The position numbers were made by a program, and so were the translations under genes. The notes under the pieces were generated by a model. That model was not told the DNA's origin, searched no databases, and was given only the letters and a program-made list of their open reading frames with translations. DNA of 33,985 nucleotides from Hymenobacter ruricola (GTDB lineage: Bacteria > Bacteroidota > Bacteroidia > Cytophagales > Hymenobacteraceae), in contig NZ_JADQDM010000028.1 in assembly GCF_015694525.1 (NCBI RefSeq), positions 1 through 33,985 on the forward strand. The letters are read 5' to 3'. The number at the start of each line of letters is the position of its first letter. Position 1 is the first letter of the stretch. Positions 7,762 to 14,824 of this stretch are shown here, piece by piece.

Positions 7762-8736
7762 CTACCGGCTCACCACTTCCTCCAGCCGTAGCCGCTTCTC
7801 GATGGCATCGGTCGCCTTCTCCAGAATGTTAAAGGCATTTTTGGCCATCGTATTCCCATTATCCAGCGTGGGGTTGATTTCGACCATTTCGAAACACACC
7901 ACTCGGTCGTTTTCCAGCAAATCCTGGCAGAGGTTTTCGGCTTCGGACAAATAAAGCCCGTCCTCCACGGGCGTGCCCGTGCCGATGCTGAAGCTGGAAT
8001 CGAGGCTGTCGACGTCGAAGGAAATGTAGACCAAGTCGCAGAAGCGCAGGTGCTCGTAAATCTCGCGGGTGAGCTGGCGCGAACCCTTGGCCTTGATTTC
8101 GGGCAGCTTTATCCACTTAATGCCCAGTTCCTCAATCAGGGCGTCTTCCTCCCCCTCGGTGTCGCGCACCACCACGTACACCAAGTGTTCGGGCTTGAGC
8201 TTGGGGCCGGGCTCGGCCAGGTTTTGGAGGCGGCGCCAGAAGAATTCGGTTTCCGGGTCGGGAATGTTGCGCTGGTGCTTGAGGTTGTCGACGCCCAGCG
8301 CGGCGGCCAGGGGCATGCCGTGCACGTTGCCGCTGGGCGTGGTGTAGGGCGAGTGGATGTCGGCGTGCGCGTCAATCCAGATGACGCCCAGCGTCTTGGC
8401 CGGGTAGGCGGCCTTGATGCCGGCAATGGTGGCATTGGCCGAGCTGTGGTCGCCGGCCAGCACCAAGGGGAACTCGCCGAAGCGCAGCGTCTGCTCCACG
8501 GCGTTGGCAATGCCCTTTTGCACGGTGTAGATGCTGTCAATGTGCTTGGCGAAGGGGAAATGGTTTTTCTCGAACAGCACGTGGTTCAAATCGGGCAGCG
8601 TCACGGTATTGAACCGACGGAAATAGTCGGAGCCCTTGTTGAGGCAGGCCACGCGCAGGGCGTCGATGCCCATGCCGGAGCCGCGGGTGCCGGCCCCGAG
8701 TTCGGAGCGTACTTCCAGAAGTTTGATGCGTTTCAT
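7762..8736 (-). CDS. rocF: Arginase (ureohydrolase family)
   Basis: 324 residues. A ureohydrolase that would hydrolyse L-arginine to ornithine and urea with a binuclear manganese centre in the cytosol. The metal ligands are visible: GDHSS (residues 95-99), DAHADIH (122-128) and SFDVDSLD (239-246, Asp241 and Asp243). TGTPVEDGL follows as in arginases, where agmatinases usually have GTPExGG. It is encoded divergently from an arginine decarboxylase, so the two enzymes share arginine as substrate and could set its flow to ornithine or agmatine. Assignment as arginase rather than agmatinase or formimidoylglutamase is likely but not certain. If it were agmatinase, the pair would form one putrescine route. 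Confidence 0.85.
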   Translation of the reverse strand: MKRIKLLEVRSELGAGTRGSGMGIDALRVACLNKGSDYFRRFNTVTLPDLNHVLFEKNHFPFAKHIDSIYTVQKGIANAVEQTLRFGEFPLVLAGDHSSANATIAGIKAAYPAKTLGVIWIDAHADIHSPYTTPSGNVHGMPLAAALGVDNLKHQRNIPDPETEFFWRRLQNLAEPGPKLKPEHLVYVVVRDTEGEEDALIEELGIKWIKLPEIKAKGSRQLTREIYEHLRFCDLVYISFDVDSLDSSFSIGTGTPVEDGLYLSEAENLCQDLLENDRVVCFEMVEINPTLDNGNTMAKNAFNILEKATDAIEKRLRLEEVVSR

Positions 8737-8788
8737 CGGAGGGTGGGATTTTAGAGAAAGCAGGATGGCGGCATCGTTCCAAGGGAAT

Positions 8789-8884
8789 CATTTAACAATT
8801 ATCATTTAACATTTAACAACTATTCAATGGGCCCAATGGCGCAGAATGAACGACTGTTAAATATTAAATGATAATTGTTGAATG
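8789..8884. repeat. AT-rich palindromic element, ATTTAAC type, copy 1
   Basis: Arms of 29 nt (8789-8817 and 8856-8884) with 2 mismatches, built from short runs such as CATTTAACAATTATC. The arms match those of the element at 29449-29529 at 26 of 29 positions (taking the best arm of each), so it is a family. It lies in the 335-bp gap between arginase and arginine decarboxylase. Apart from this element and the promoter at 9018, that gap shows nothing. Confidence 0.88.
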
Positions 8885-9012
8885 AAACGCTTCGAGCGCT
8901 GCCTTGCGGCAGAAGCATCTGCCGTAGCCAAGTCGCTTACTATTCCATCGTCACGATGCGGGGCGGGGTAACGCAAGAACAACATTCGGTTCCCGACCGT
9001 TTACCCGACCCC

Positions 9013-9032
9013 GGCGGTACTTTTGTACCGCC
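9013..9032 (+). promoter_or_regulatory. Promoter -7 box of speA inside a perfect palindrome
   Basis: TACTTTTG at 9018-9025 matches the TAnnTTTG consensus and lies 46 nt before the speA start. The box is embedded in a perfect 8-bp inverted repeat, GGCGGTAC-TTTT-GTACCGCC (9013-9032). The palindrome could be an operator covering the promoter core, or chance. Confidence 0.55.
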
Positions 9033-9071
9033 CGCCGCAAATGTCGCGCTTTTCCCCCGCTCCAACAACTG

Positions 9072-10469
9072 ATGGATACCTATCACGACCTCATCTCCCA
9101 AACTTTCGACTTCCCTACGGCCGACTTTACCGTGCAGGACCATGAACTGCAGTTCCACGGCATCGACCTGATGGCGCTGGTGGAGAAGTACGGAACCCCG
9201 CTGCGCCTCACCTACCTGCCCAAAATCAGCTCCCAGATTCAGCGGGCCAAGAAATGGTTTGCCGAGGGTATCGAGAAAACCGGCTATACCGGCACTTACT
9301 CCTACGCCTACTGCACCAAGTCGTCGCACTTCCGCTTCGTGCTGGAGGAGGCCCTGAAAAACGACATCCACCTCGAAACCTCGTCGTGGTTCGACATCAG
9401 CATCATCCGCAACCTGCACGCTCAGGGCAAGGTGGATAAGCAGAAGCACATCATTTGCAACGGCTTCAAGCCCGAAGCTTACAAAAAGGAAATCGCCGAC
9501 CTGATTAACGACGGGTTTGTGAACTGCATGCCCATCATCGATTCGCCCAACGAAATCGAGTACTACCACGACCACGTGCAGGAAAAGGTGAACATGGGCA
9601 TGCGCCTGGCCTCCGACGAGGAGCCGCGCTTCCAGTTCTACACCTCGCGCCTGGGCGTGCGCTACGCCGACGTGATTCCGCTCTACGAGCAGCGCATCAA
9701 GGAAGACCCGCGCTTCACGCTCACCATGCTGCACTACTTCATCAACACCGGCATCAAGGACACGTCCTATTACTGGTCGGAGCTGAGCCGCTTCGTGCAC
9801 AAGTACTGCGAGCTGCGCAAGGTGTGCCCCACGCTGAACACCATCGACATCGGCGGCGGCTTCCCCATCCAAACCAGCATCCAGCCCGAGTACGACTACC
9901 CCTACATGGTGGCCGAGATTCTGCGCACCATCCAGCGCATCTGCCAGGAGGAAGGCGTGCCCGAGCCCAACATTTTCACCGAGTTCGGCATCTTCACCGT
10001 GGGCGAAAGCGGCGCCATCATCTACTCGATTCTGGACGAGAAGCTGCAGAATGACAAGGAACTCTGGTACATGATTGACGGCTCGTTCATCACCAACCTG
10101 CCCGACACCTGGGCCCTGAACCAGCGCTTCATCATGCTGGCCGTGAACGGCTGGAACAAGAGCTACAAGAAACTGCAGCTTGGCGGCCTCACCTGCGACT
10201 CGCAGGACTACTACAACGCCGAGAAGCACATCTACCAGGTGTTTCTGCCCGAGCGCAAGCCCGCCGATGCGCAGCCGCTCTACGTGGGCTTCTTCCACAC
10301 CGGCGCCTACCAGGAAAGCCTCAGCGGCTACGGCGGCATCAAGCACTGCCTCATTCCGGCCCCGCAGCACGTCATTTTGAATCGCGCCGCCGACGGCACC
10401 CTCACCGATACCGTTTTTGCGCCCCAGCAGGAAGCCGGCAGCATGATGCGCATCCTCGGATACGAATAA
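9072..10469 (+). CDS. speA: Arginine decarboxylase, short Bacteroidota type
   Basis: 465 residues. A PLP-dependent fold-III decarboxylase expected to convert arginine to agmatine, the first step of putrescine and spermidine synthesis. The PLP lysine is Lys83 in YAYCTKSSHF, the phosphate-binding glycines are in DIGGGFP (259-265), and Cys375-Asp376 in LTCDSQDYY matches the CDxxD active-site element contributed across the dimer. The last third is a beta-domain (FHTGAYQESLSGYGGIKH). It is shorter than the roughly 650-residue E. coli SpeA because it lacks the extra insertion domain, as is usual in this phylum. Ornithine or diaminopimelate decarboxylase is the main alternative. The divergent arginase supports an arginine-linked role. 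Confidence 0.88.
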   Translation: MDTYHDLISQTFDFPTADFTVQDHELQFHGIDLMALVEKYGTPLRLTYLPKISSQIQRAKKWFAEGIEKTGYTGTYSYAYCTKSSHFRFVLEEALKNDIHLETSSWFDISIIRNLHAQGKVDKQKHIICNGFKPEAYKKEIADLINDGFVNCMPIIDSPNEIEYYHDHVQEKVNMGMRLASDEEPRFQFYTSRLGVRYADVIPLYEQRIKEDPRFTLTMLHYFINTGIKDTSYYWSELSRFVHKYCELRKVCPTLNTIDIGGGFPIQTSIQPEYDYPYMVAEILRTIQRICQEEGVPEPNIFTEFGIFTVGESGAIIYSILDEKLQNDKELWYMIDGSFITNLPDTWALNQRFIMLAVNGWNKSYKKLQLGGLTCDSQDYYNAEKHIYQVFLPERKPADAQPLYVGFFHTGAYQESLSGYGGIKHCLIPAPQHVILNRAADGTLTDTVFAPQQEAGSMMRILGYE

Positions 10470-10496
10470 TTCAATTTCGGCCGCCGGAATTTTTCA

Positions 10497-10525
10497 TTGA
10501 AAATGGCGTTAGCCGCTTATCTTTG
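10497..10525 (+). promoter_or_regulatory. Promoter of the small lipoprotein gene (-33 TTG, -7 TATCTTTG)
   Basis: TATCTTTG at 10518-10525 fits TAnnTTTG, and a TTG at 10497-10499 lies 18 nt upstream, close to the expected Bacteroidota spacing. The 5' untranslated region would be about 40 nt. Confidence 0.65.
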
Positions 10526-10566
10526 AAGCCTAGCCTCGCCATCCCTCAACCGTTTTCCTATAAATT

Positions 10567-10722
10567 ATGAAAAAGTTCGTATTGCTCGCCGCCGGTGCTG
10601 CCGCCCTCACCCTCGGCGCCTGCAACCGCCAGAAGTGCCCCGCCTACAGCAGCACCAAGGAAGCCAACCGCGTTTCTTCGCCCATCACGGCGAGCACGGC
10701 ACAGAAAGTAGAGCGCCAGTAG
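10567..10722 (+). CDS. Very small predicted lipoprotein (51 residues)
   Basis: ATG at 10567 to TAG at 10720-10722 encodes 51 residues. The first 19 form a clear lipoprotein signal (MKKFVLLAAGAAALTLGAC) with lipobox LGAC and Cys19. The mature peptide has only 33 residues, starting CNRQKCPAYSSTKEANR and ending in a Ser/Thr/Ala-rich tail. It has a good promoter upstream and a terminator 24 nt downstream, which supports a real, highly expressed single gene. The second cysteine (Cys24) could form a disulfide. Its function is unknown. A small structural envelope lipoprotein is a reasonable guess. Confidence 0.85.
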   Translation: MKKFVLLAAGAAALTLGACNRQKCPAYSSTKEANRVSSPITASTAQKVERQ

Positions 10723-10746
10723 CGCTTGTTGGTTTTGAGATAGAAA

Positions 10747-10781
10747 AGGCCGGCTTCCCGCGTGGGAGGCCGGCCTCTTTT
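10747..10781 (+). terminator. Intrinsic terminator after the small lipoprotein gene
   Basis: Stem AGGCCGGC (10747-10754) against GCCGGCCT (10769-10776), continued inside by TCCC/GGGA, and followed by CTTTT. It lies 24 nt past the stop. Confidence 0.85.
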
Positions 10782-10790
10782 GTGTGCGAT

Positions 10791-10905
10791 GTAGAGACGC
10801 CTATTTGCGTCTCGTTGTTTGCGCCGTTCGGTGTCTGTCGGATTCCGTTCGCACCATGCAAGCGCAAGTCGTTCAACGACGAGACGCAAAATATTGCGTC
10901 TCTAC
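10791..10905. repeat. GTAGAGACGC-type palindromic element
   Basis: The left arm 10791-10815 (GTAGAGACGCCTATTTGCGT, CTCGT) pairs with the right arm 10879-10905, which carries the full form GTAGAGACGCAATATTTTGC on the minus strand. The arms differ by two small indels and surround a 63-nt spacer. The right end supplies the TAG stop (complement of 10902-10904) of the HAD phosphatase gene. Confidence 0.9.
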
Positions 10906-11414
10906 CCGTTCAAAATAACGTCCGTAGCTGCCTGCAAATTGGCCACGCGGGGCGCGAATTCTACTTCTTCCTCTCCCACCAGAATGCCGCGCACGCCTAC
11001 GGCGGCGCCGGCTTCCATGTCGCGCAGCCGGTCGCCCACAATCCAGCACTGCGCCGCGTCCAGGTTGAAGCGGGCAATGGCTTTTTCCAGCATGCCGGAG
11101 TTGGGCTTGCGCAGGATGGACTCGCTCACGCTGGGGTGGGCATCGCTGAAATACAAGGCGTCCAGCGCATTATCGCAGGCGGCCTGCACCTTGGCGTGGC
11201 AGGCGCGCACCTCGGCCGCGGTGTAGAGGCCCTTGGCGATGCCGGCCTGGTTGGTGACGACGATTAGGTGGTAGCCGGCGGCTTTGAGGCGGGCCAGGCT
11301 TTCGGGCACGCCGGGGCAGATGATGAAGTTATCGAGCTGCCACACGTAGGTGCCGATTTCTTCGTTCAGCACGCCGTCGCGGTCGAGAAAAACGGCTTTG
11401 TTTTTTGTTGTCAT
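10902..11414 (-). CDS. HAD-IIIA family phosphatase, GmhB-like
   Basis: 170 residues. It resembles D-glycero-D-manno-heptose 1,7-bisphosphate phosphatase (GmhB) of the HAD superfamily. Motif I is DRDGVLN (11-17, nucleophile Asp11 and acid/base Asp13), motif II is VVTNQAG (52-58), the motif III lysine is in RKP (102-104), and motif IV is VGDRLRD (126-132). GmhB proteins normally carry a Cys/His zinc loop before the RKP. Here that loop reads DAHPSVSESILRKP with one His and no cysteine, so no zinc site. Related non-zinc members include histidinol-phosphatase-like enzymes, and no heptose genes are nearby, so the substrate is open. The stop codon comes from a palindromic repeat. Confidence 0.88.
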   Translation of the reverse strand: MTTKNKAVFLDRDGVLNEEIGTYVWQLDNFIICPGVPESLARLKAAGYHLIVVTNQAGIAKGLYTAAEVRACHAKVQAACDNALDALYFSDAHPSVSESILRKPNSGMLEKAIARFNLDAAQCWIVGDRLRDMEAGAAVGVRGILVGEEEVEFAPRVANLQAATDVILNG

Positions 11415-11426
11415 GGAACAAAAGAA

Positions 11427-11525
11427 GTAGCGCGAACTTTGTAGTTCGCGTCCCTGAACGAGTGCCGAACGGCGCGGGGACGCGAACTACAACCGCAGGT
11501 CAGCGGTAGCTAAAGTTCGCGCTAC
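11427..11525. repeat. GTAGCGCGGAC-type palindromic element, copy 3, with an interrupted right arm
   Basis: The left arm 11427-11454 (GTAGCGCGAACTTTGTAGTT, CGCGTCCC) pairs with 11477-11490 and 11512-11525. The right arm is split by about 21 nt at 11491-11511 that contain a mini-hairpin (ACCGC-AGGTCA-GCGGT). The right end, CTAC, is followed directly by the ATG of hemG at 11526. The left end lies 12 nt from the start codon of the divergent HAD gene at 11414. Confidence 0.9.
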
Positions 11526-12863
11526 ATGAAAATTGCGATTATCGGCGGCGGCATCAGCGGCCTCACCCTGGCCTGGTACCTGCAAAAAAGCGGCGTGGCC
11601 TACGACTTGTTCGAGGCCGACGCCCGGGCCGGCGGCAACCTCAGCAGCTGGGCCACGCCGGAAGGCTACCTGCTCGAAACCGGCCCCAACTCGCTGCAAC
11701 TGAGCCCGGAGCTGGCAGAATTGCTCGCCGACCTCGGCCTGACCGACCAGATTCGGGACGCGGCCGCCGTGAGCCAGCACCGCTACGTGCTGCGCGGCGG
11801 GCGCTACCGCATCTTGCCCGGCGCCCCGCCCCGCCTGCTCACCAACGGCTTTTTCAGCCTGAAAGCCAAGTGGCGCCTGCTCCAGGAATTCCGCCAGCCC
11901 GCCGCGCCGGTAGATGCCCACGAAACCGTGGCGCACTTTTTCCGCCGCCGCTTCGGGCCCGAAATCCTGGACTACGCCGTCAACCCGTTCATGGCCGGCA
12001 TCTACGCCGGCGACCCGGAAAAGCTGCTCATCCACAAGACCTTTCCGCAGCTGCCGGCGCTGGAGCAGCAGTACGGCTCGGTGCTGCGCGGGCTGATGAA
12101 GGGCGGCACGGGCGCCGGGCGCCGCCGCATCATCACCCTCCAAAATGGCCTGCAAACCATCACCGACACGCTGGCGGCCCGGCTCACCCAGTACCAGCCG
12201 GGCACGGCCGTCACGGCCGTTTCCCGCGCCACCGACGGCACCTACCAGCTGGAGCTGACGGGCCCGCAGGGGCTGGCCGCGGCGCCGGGCTACTCGCACC
12301 TGGCGCTGGCGCTGCCCACCTACGCGGTGGCGCCGCTGCTGGAGCCCTTGTTTCCGGCGGCCGCGGCGGCGCTGGCGGCCGTGCACTACCCGCCCATGAG
12401 CGCCGTGTATTCGGCCTACGACCGCGCCGCCGTGGCGCACCCGCTCAACGGCTTCGGCGCGCTAAACCCCAAAGTGGAAGGCACCTACGCGGCAGGTTCC
12501 ATCTGGACCAGCAGCATTTACCCGGAACGGGTGCCGGCTGGGCAGGTGCTGTTTACCACTTTCGTGGGCGGCGCCCAATACGAAGCCGCGGCGCTGCAGG
12601 CCGAAGACGTCCAGAAAGCCGCTGTGCACGCCGAATTGAGCAAATTTTACGGCATTGCGGGGGCGCCGCGCTGGCAGGGGCGCTATTTCTGGCCGCGCAG
12701 CATTCCGCAGTTCGACGAACGCATTGTGGGGGCGCACGCCGCCGCCGCCGCGCTGGAAGCCGAGCACATCGTGGCCGTGGCCAACTGGCGCGCCGGCGTG
12801 GGCGTGCCCGACTGCGTGCGCCACGCCCGCCGCACGGCCGAAACGTTGGCGACTGAGCAATAA
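11526..12863 (+). CDS. hemG: Protoporphyrinogen (or coproporphyrinogen) oxidase
   Basis: 445 residues. An FAD-dependent amine-oxidase-fold enzyme that oxidises protoporphyrinogen IX (or coproporphyrinogen III) late in heme synthesis, near the inner membrane. The dinucleotide-binding motif is GGGISG (7-12), followed by the family element ETGPNSLQLSP, and NPFMAGIYAGDP in the middle. The C-terminal FAD-binding stretch VANWRAGVGVPDCV corresponds to the usual GNYRGGVxxxDC. The length is normal. The ATG directly abuts a palindromic repeat, so any promoter must lie within or beyond the repeat. No other heme genes are in the window. Confidence 0.94.
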   Translation: MKIAIIGGGISGLTLAWYLQKSGVAYDLFEADARAGGNLSSWATPEGYLLETGPNSLQLSPELAELLADLGLTDQIRDAAAVSQHRYVLRGGRYRILPGAPPRLLTNGFFSLKAKWRLLQEFRQPAAPVDAHETVAHFFRRRFGPEILDYAVNPFMAGIYAGDPEKLLIHKTFPQLPALEQQYGSVLRGLMKGGTGAGRRRIITLQNGLQTITDTLAARLTQYQPGTAVTAVSRATDGTYQLELTGPQGLAAAPGYSHLALALPTYAVAPLLEPLFPAAAAALAAVHYPPMSAVYSAYDRAAVAHPLNGFGALNPKVEGTYAAGSIWTSSIYPERVPAGQVLFTTFVGGAQYEAAALQAEDVQKAAVHAELSKFYGIAGAPRWQGRYFWPRSIPQFDERIVGAHAAAAALEAEHIVAVANWRAGVGVPDCVRHARRTAETLATEQ

Positions 12864-12972
12864 TACCTTGTCCGCTGGCTTGCAGGGCTTGGTGTATTTA
12901 AATAGGTACATGGCTTAGCAAAAAAGCCGCCCAGGGCGCCGCGCCACCACGCAGCTTCGCACGGCGAAACCC

Positions 12973-12980
12973 TATCTTTG
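12973..12980 (+). promoter_or_regulatory. Bacteroidota -7 box (TATCTTTG) 5 nt before a start codon
   Basis: TATCTTTG followed by ACCCC and the ATG at 12986. It is an exact consensus match without a clear -33 element. The geometry implies a leaderless or nearly leaderless mRNA. Confidence 0.62.
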
Positions 12981-12985
12981 ACCCC

Positions 12986-13720
12986 ATGAGCGAAGGCCTC
13001 GTCCTAATCCCAACCTACAACGAGCGCGAGAATGCGGAGCTGATAATCCGCAAAGTGATGTCGTTGCCACGGGCTTTCGACGTGCTGATTATCGACGACG
13101 GCTCGCCCGACGGCACGGCCGCCATCGTGCGCGGCCTGCAGGCGGAGTTTGCCGGGCGGCTGTTTTTGGAAGAGCGCAGCGGCAAGCAGGGCCTGGGCAC
13201 GGCCTACATCCACGGGTTTCGGTGGGCCCTGGCGCGCGGCTACGAGTACATTTTCGAGATGGACGCCGACTTCTCGCACAACCCCGACGACCTGGTGCGC
13301 CTCTACGAGGCCTGCGCCGCCGAAGGCTACGACGTGGCCATCGGCTCGCGCTACATTCAGGGCGTGAACGTGGTGAACTGGCCCATGTCGCGGGTGCTGA
13401 TGTCGTATTTCGCCTCGTGGTACGTACGCGCCGTCACGGGCATGCCCATTCGGGACGCCACGGCGGGCTTCAAGTGCTACACGGCGCGGGTGCTGCGCGC
13501 CATCGAGCTCGACAAAATCCACTTCGTGGGCTATGCCTTCCAGATTGAGATGAAATGGCTGGCCTACCAGCTCGGTTTTCGCCTCAAGGAAGTGCCCATC
13601 ATTTTCACCGACCGCACCCGCGGCACCTCCAAAATGTCGAAGGGCATTGTGCAGGAAGCCTTTTTTGGCGTACTGCAAATGAAGATGAGCAGCTGGGTGC
13701 ACCCGCTGAAAAGGGCATAG
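12986..13720 (+). CDS. Polyprenol monophosphomannose synthase-like GT2 glycosyltransferase
   Basis: 244 residues. It resembles dolichol/polyprenol-phosphate mannose synthases (DPM1 type), which transfer a sugar from a GDP-sugar to a polyprenyl phosphate on the cytoplasmic face. The GT-A motifs are visible: LIPTYNERENA (7-17), IDDGSPDGT (36-44), the metal-binding DAD (93-95), and an acceptor segment with DATAGFKCY. There are no strong transmembrane helices, as in short DPM1 proteins. The product could donate mannose to protein O-glycosylation, known in Bacteroidota, but this is inference. The stop codon TAG at 13718-13720 lies inside the left arm of a palindromic element. Confidence 0.92.
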   Translation: MSEGLVLIPTYNERENAELIIRKVMSLPRAFDVLIIDDGSPDGTAAIVRGLQAEFAGRLFLEERSGKQGLGTAYIHGFRWALARGYEYIFEMDADFSHNPDDLVRLYEACAAEGYDVAIGSRYIQGVNVVNWPMSRVLMSYFASWYVRAVTGMPIRDATAGFKCYTARVLRAIELDKIHFVGYAFQIEMKWLAYQLGFRLKEVPIIFTDRTRGTSKMSKGIVQEAFFGVLQMKMSSWVHPLKRA

Positions 13721-13789
13721 GAGATGAGGCACAGGGAATGAGGGGATGCTCCTTCCGTCCGTCCTGCCCCATGCCTTATTCCCTATGCC
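13714..13789. repeat. GGCATAGG-type imperfect palindromic element
   Basis: GGCATAGGAGATGAGGC at 13714-13730 pairs with 13773-13789 with 3 mismatches in 17. Weaker pairing and related tracts (ATGAGG, CCCTATGCC, CTGCCC) continue inside and beyond. The left arm includes the stop codon of the upstream glycosyltransferase. The right end runs toward the TerC start at 13823. Confidence 0.7.
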
Positions 13790-13822
13790 CTCCTGCCCTT
13801 CTGCCCTATCTTGCGCCGACGC

Positions 13823-14743
13823 ATGGAAAACACTCCCCTGTTTTGGCTGGCTTTTACGGCGTTCGTCATCGGGCTGCTGCTGCTCGACCTGCTGGTTTTC
13901 AACCGCAAGGCGCACGAAATCAAGCTGCGCGAGGCCCTGGGGTGGAGCGCCTTTTGGGTGGCGTTGTCCTTGTGCTTCAACTTCCTGGTGTACCGCACCA
14001 TGGGCCACCAGGCCGGCCTGCAATGGCTGACGGGCTACCTGGTGGAAAAGGCCCTGAGCGTCGACAACCTGTTTGTCTTTCTACTCATTTTCAATTACTT
14101 CAAGGTACCGGGGCAGTACCAGCACCGCATCCTGTTCTGGGGCGTGCTGGGGGCGCTGATTTTGCGGGCCGTCTTCATTCTGGTGGGCGGGGCTTTGCTG
14201 GCCAAGTTTCACTTCCTGCTGTATTTGCTCGGCTCCTTTCTGGTGTACACCGGCATCCGGATGGGCGTGGCCGGCGACGCGCCCGAAATCGACCCCGAAA
14301 ACAACCCGGTGGTGCGCTTCCTGAGCCGGCACCTGCCCATTACGCGGCAGCTGGAGGGCGGCAAGTTCTTCATCAAGAAAGACGGCCTGCGCTTTGCCAC
14401 GCCGCTTTTGGTGGTGCTGGTGATGGTGGAAACCACCGACGTGGTGTTTGCCGCCGACTCCATTCCGGCCATCCTGGCCATCACGCGCGACACGTTTGTG
14501 GTGTTTACTTCCAACGTGTTTGCCCTGCTGGGGCTGCGGGCCATGTACTTCGCGCTGGCCAGCATGATGCGCCTGTTTCATTACCTGCACTATGGGTTGG
14601 CGCTGATTCTGGTGTTCATCGGCGTCAAAATCCTGCTCGAAAACGTGCTGCCCATCCCCATGCCGTACGCGCTGGGGGTGGTGGGCGGGCTGCTGGCGCT
14701 GAGCGTGCTGGCCTCGGTGCTGTGGCCGAAAAAAGAGGCGTAA
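13823..14743 (+). CDS. TerC/Alx family integral membrane protein
   Basis: 306 residues from ATG at 13823. An in-frame TTG at 13811 exists but is less likely. Seven to nine transmembrane helices are visible. The two signature segments with acidic residues in the membrane are present: EKALSVDNLFVF (75-86) and ETTDVVFAADSIPA. TerC/Alx proteins are linked to tellurite resistance and manganese export, partly serving metalation of secreted proteins. The biochemical role here is inferred from the family. A weak -7-like sequence (TATCTTGC, 13807-13814) lies just upstream. No tellurite-resistance cluster surrounds it, so a general metal homeostasis role is more likely. Confidence 0.93.
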   Translation: MENTPLFWLAFTAFVIGLLLLDLLVFNRKAHEIKLREALGWSAFWVALSLCFNFLVYRTMGHQAGLQWLTGYLVEKALSVDNLFVFLLIFNYFKVPGQYQHRILFWGVLGALILRAVFILVGGALLAKFHFLLYLLGSFLVYTGIRMGVAGDAPEIDPENNPVVRFLSRHLPITRQLEGGKFFIKKDGLRFATPLLVVLVMVETTDVVFAADSIPAILAITRDTFVVFTSNVFALLGLRAMYFALASMMRLFHYLHYGLALILVFIGVKILLENVLPIPMPYALGVVGGLLALSVLASVLWPKKEA

Positions 14744-14824
14744 GGGCCCTTCTGTGCCCTAATCGGGCGCGATAATTGTTGGGGCGGCCAGACAACCTTT
14801 TCCGTCCTTTTCCTTCGTGCGTCT

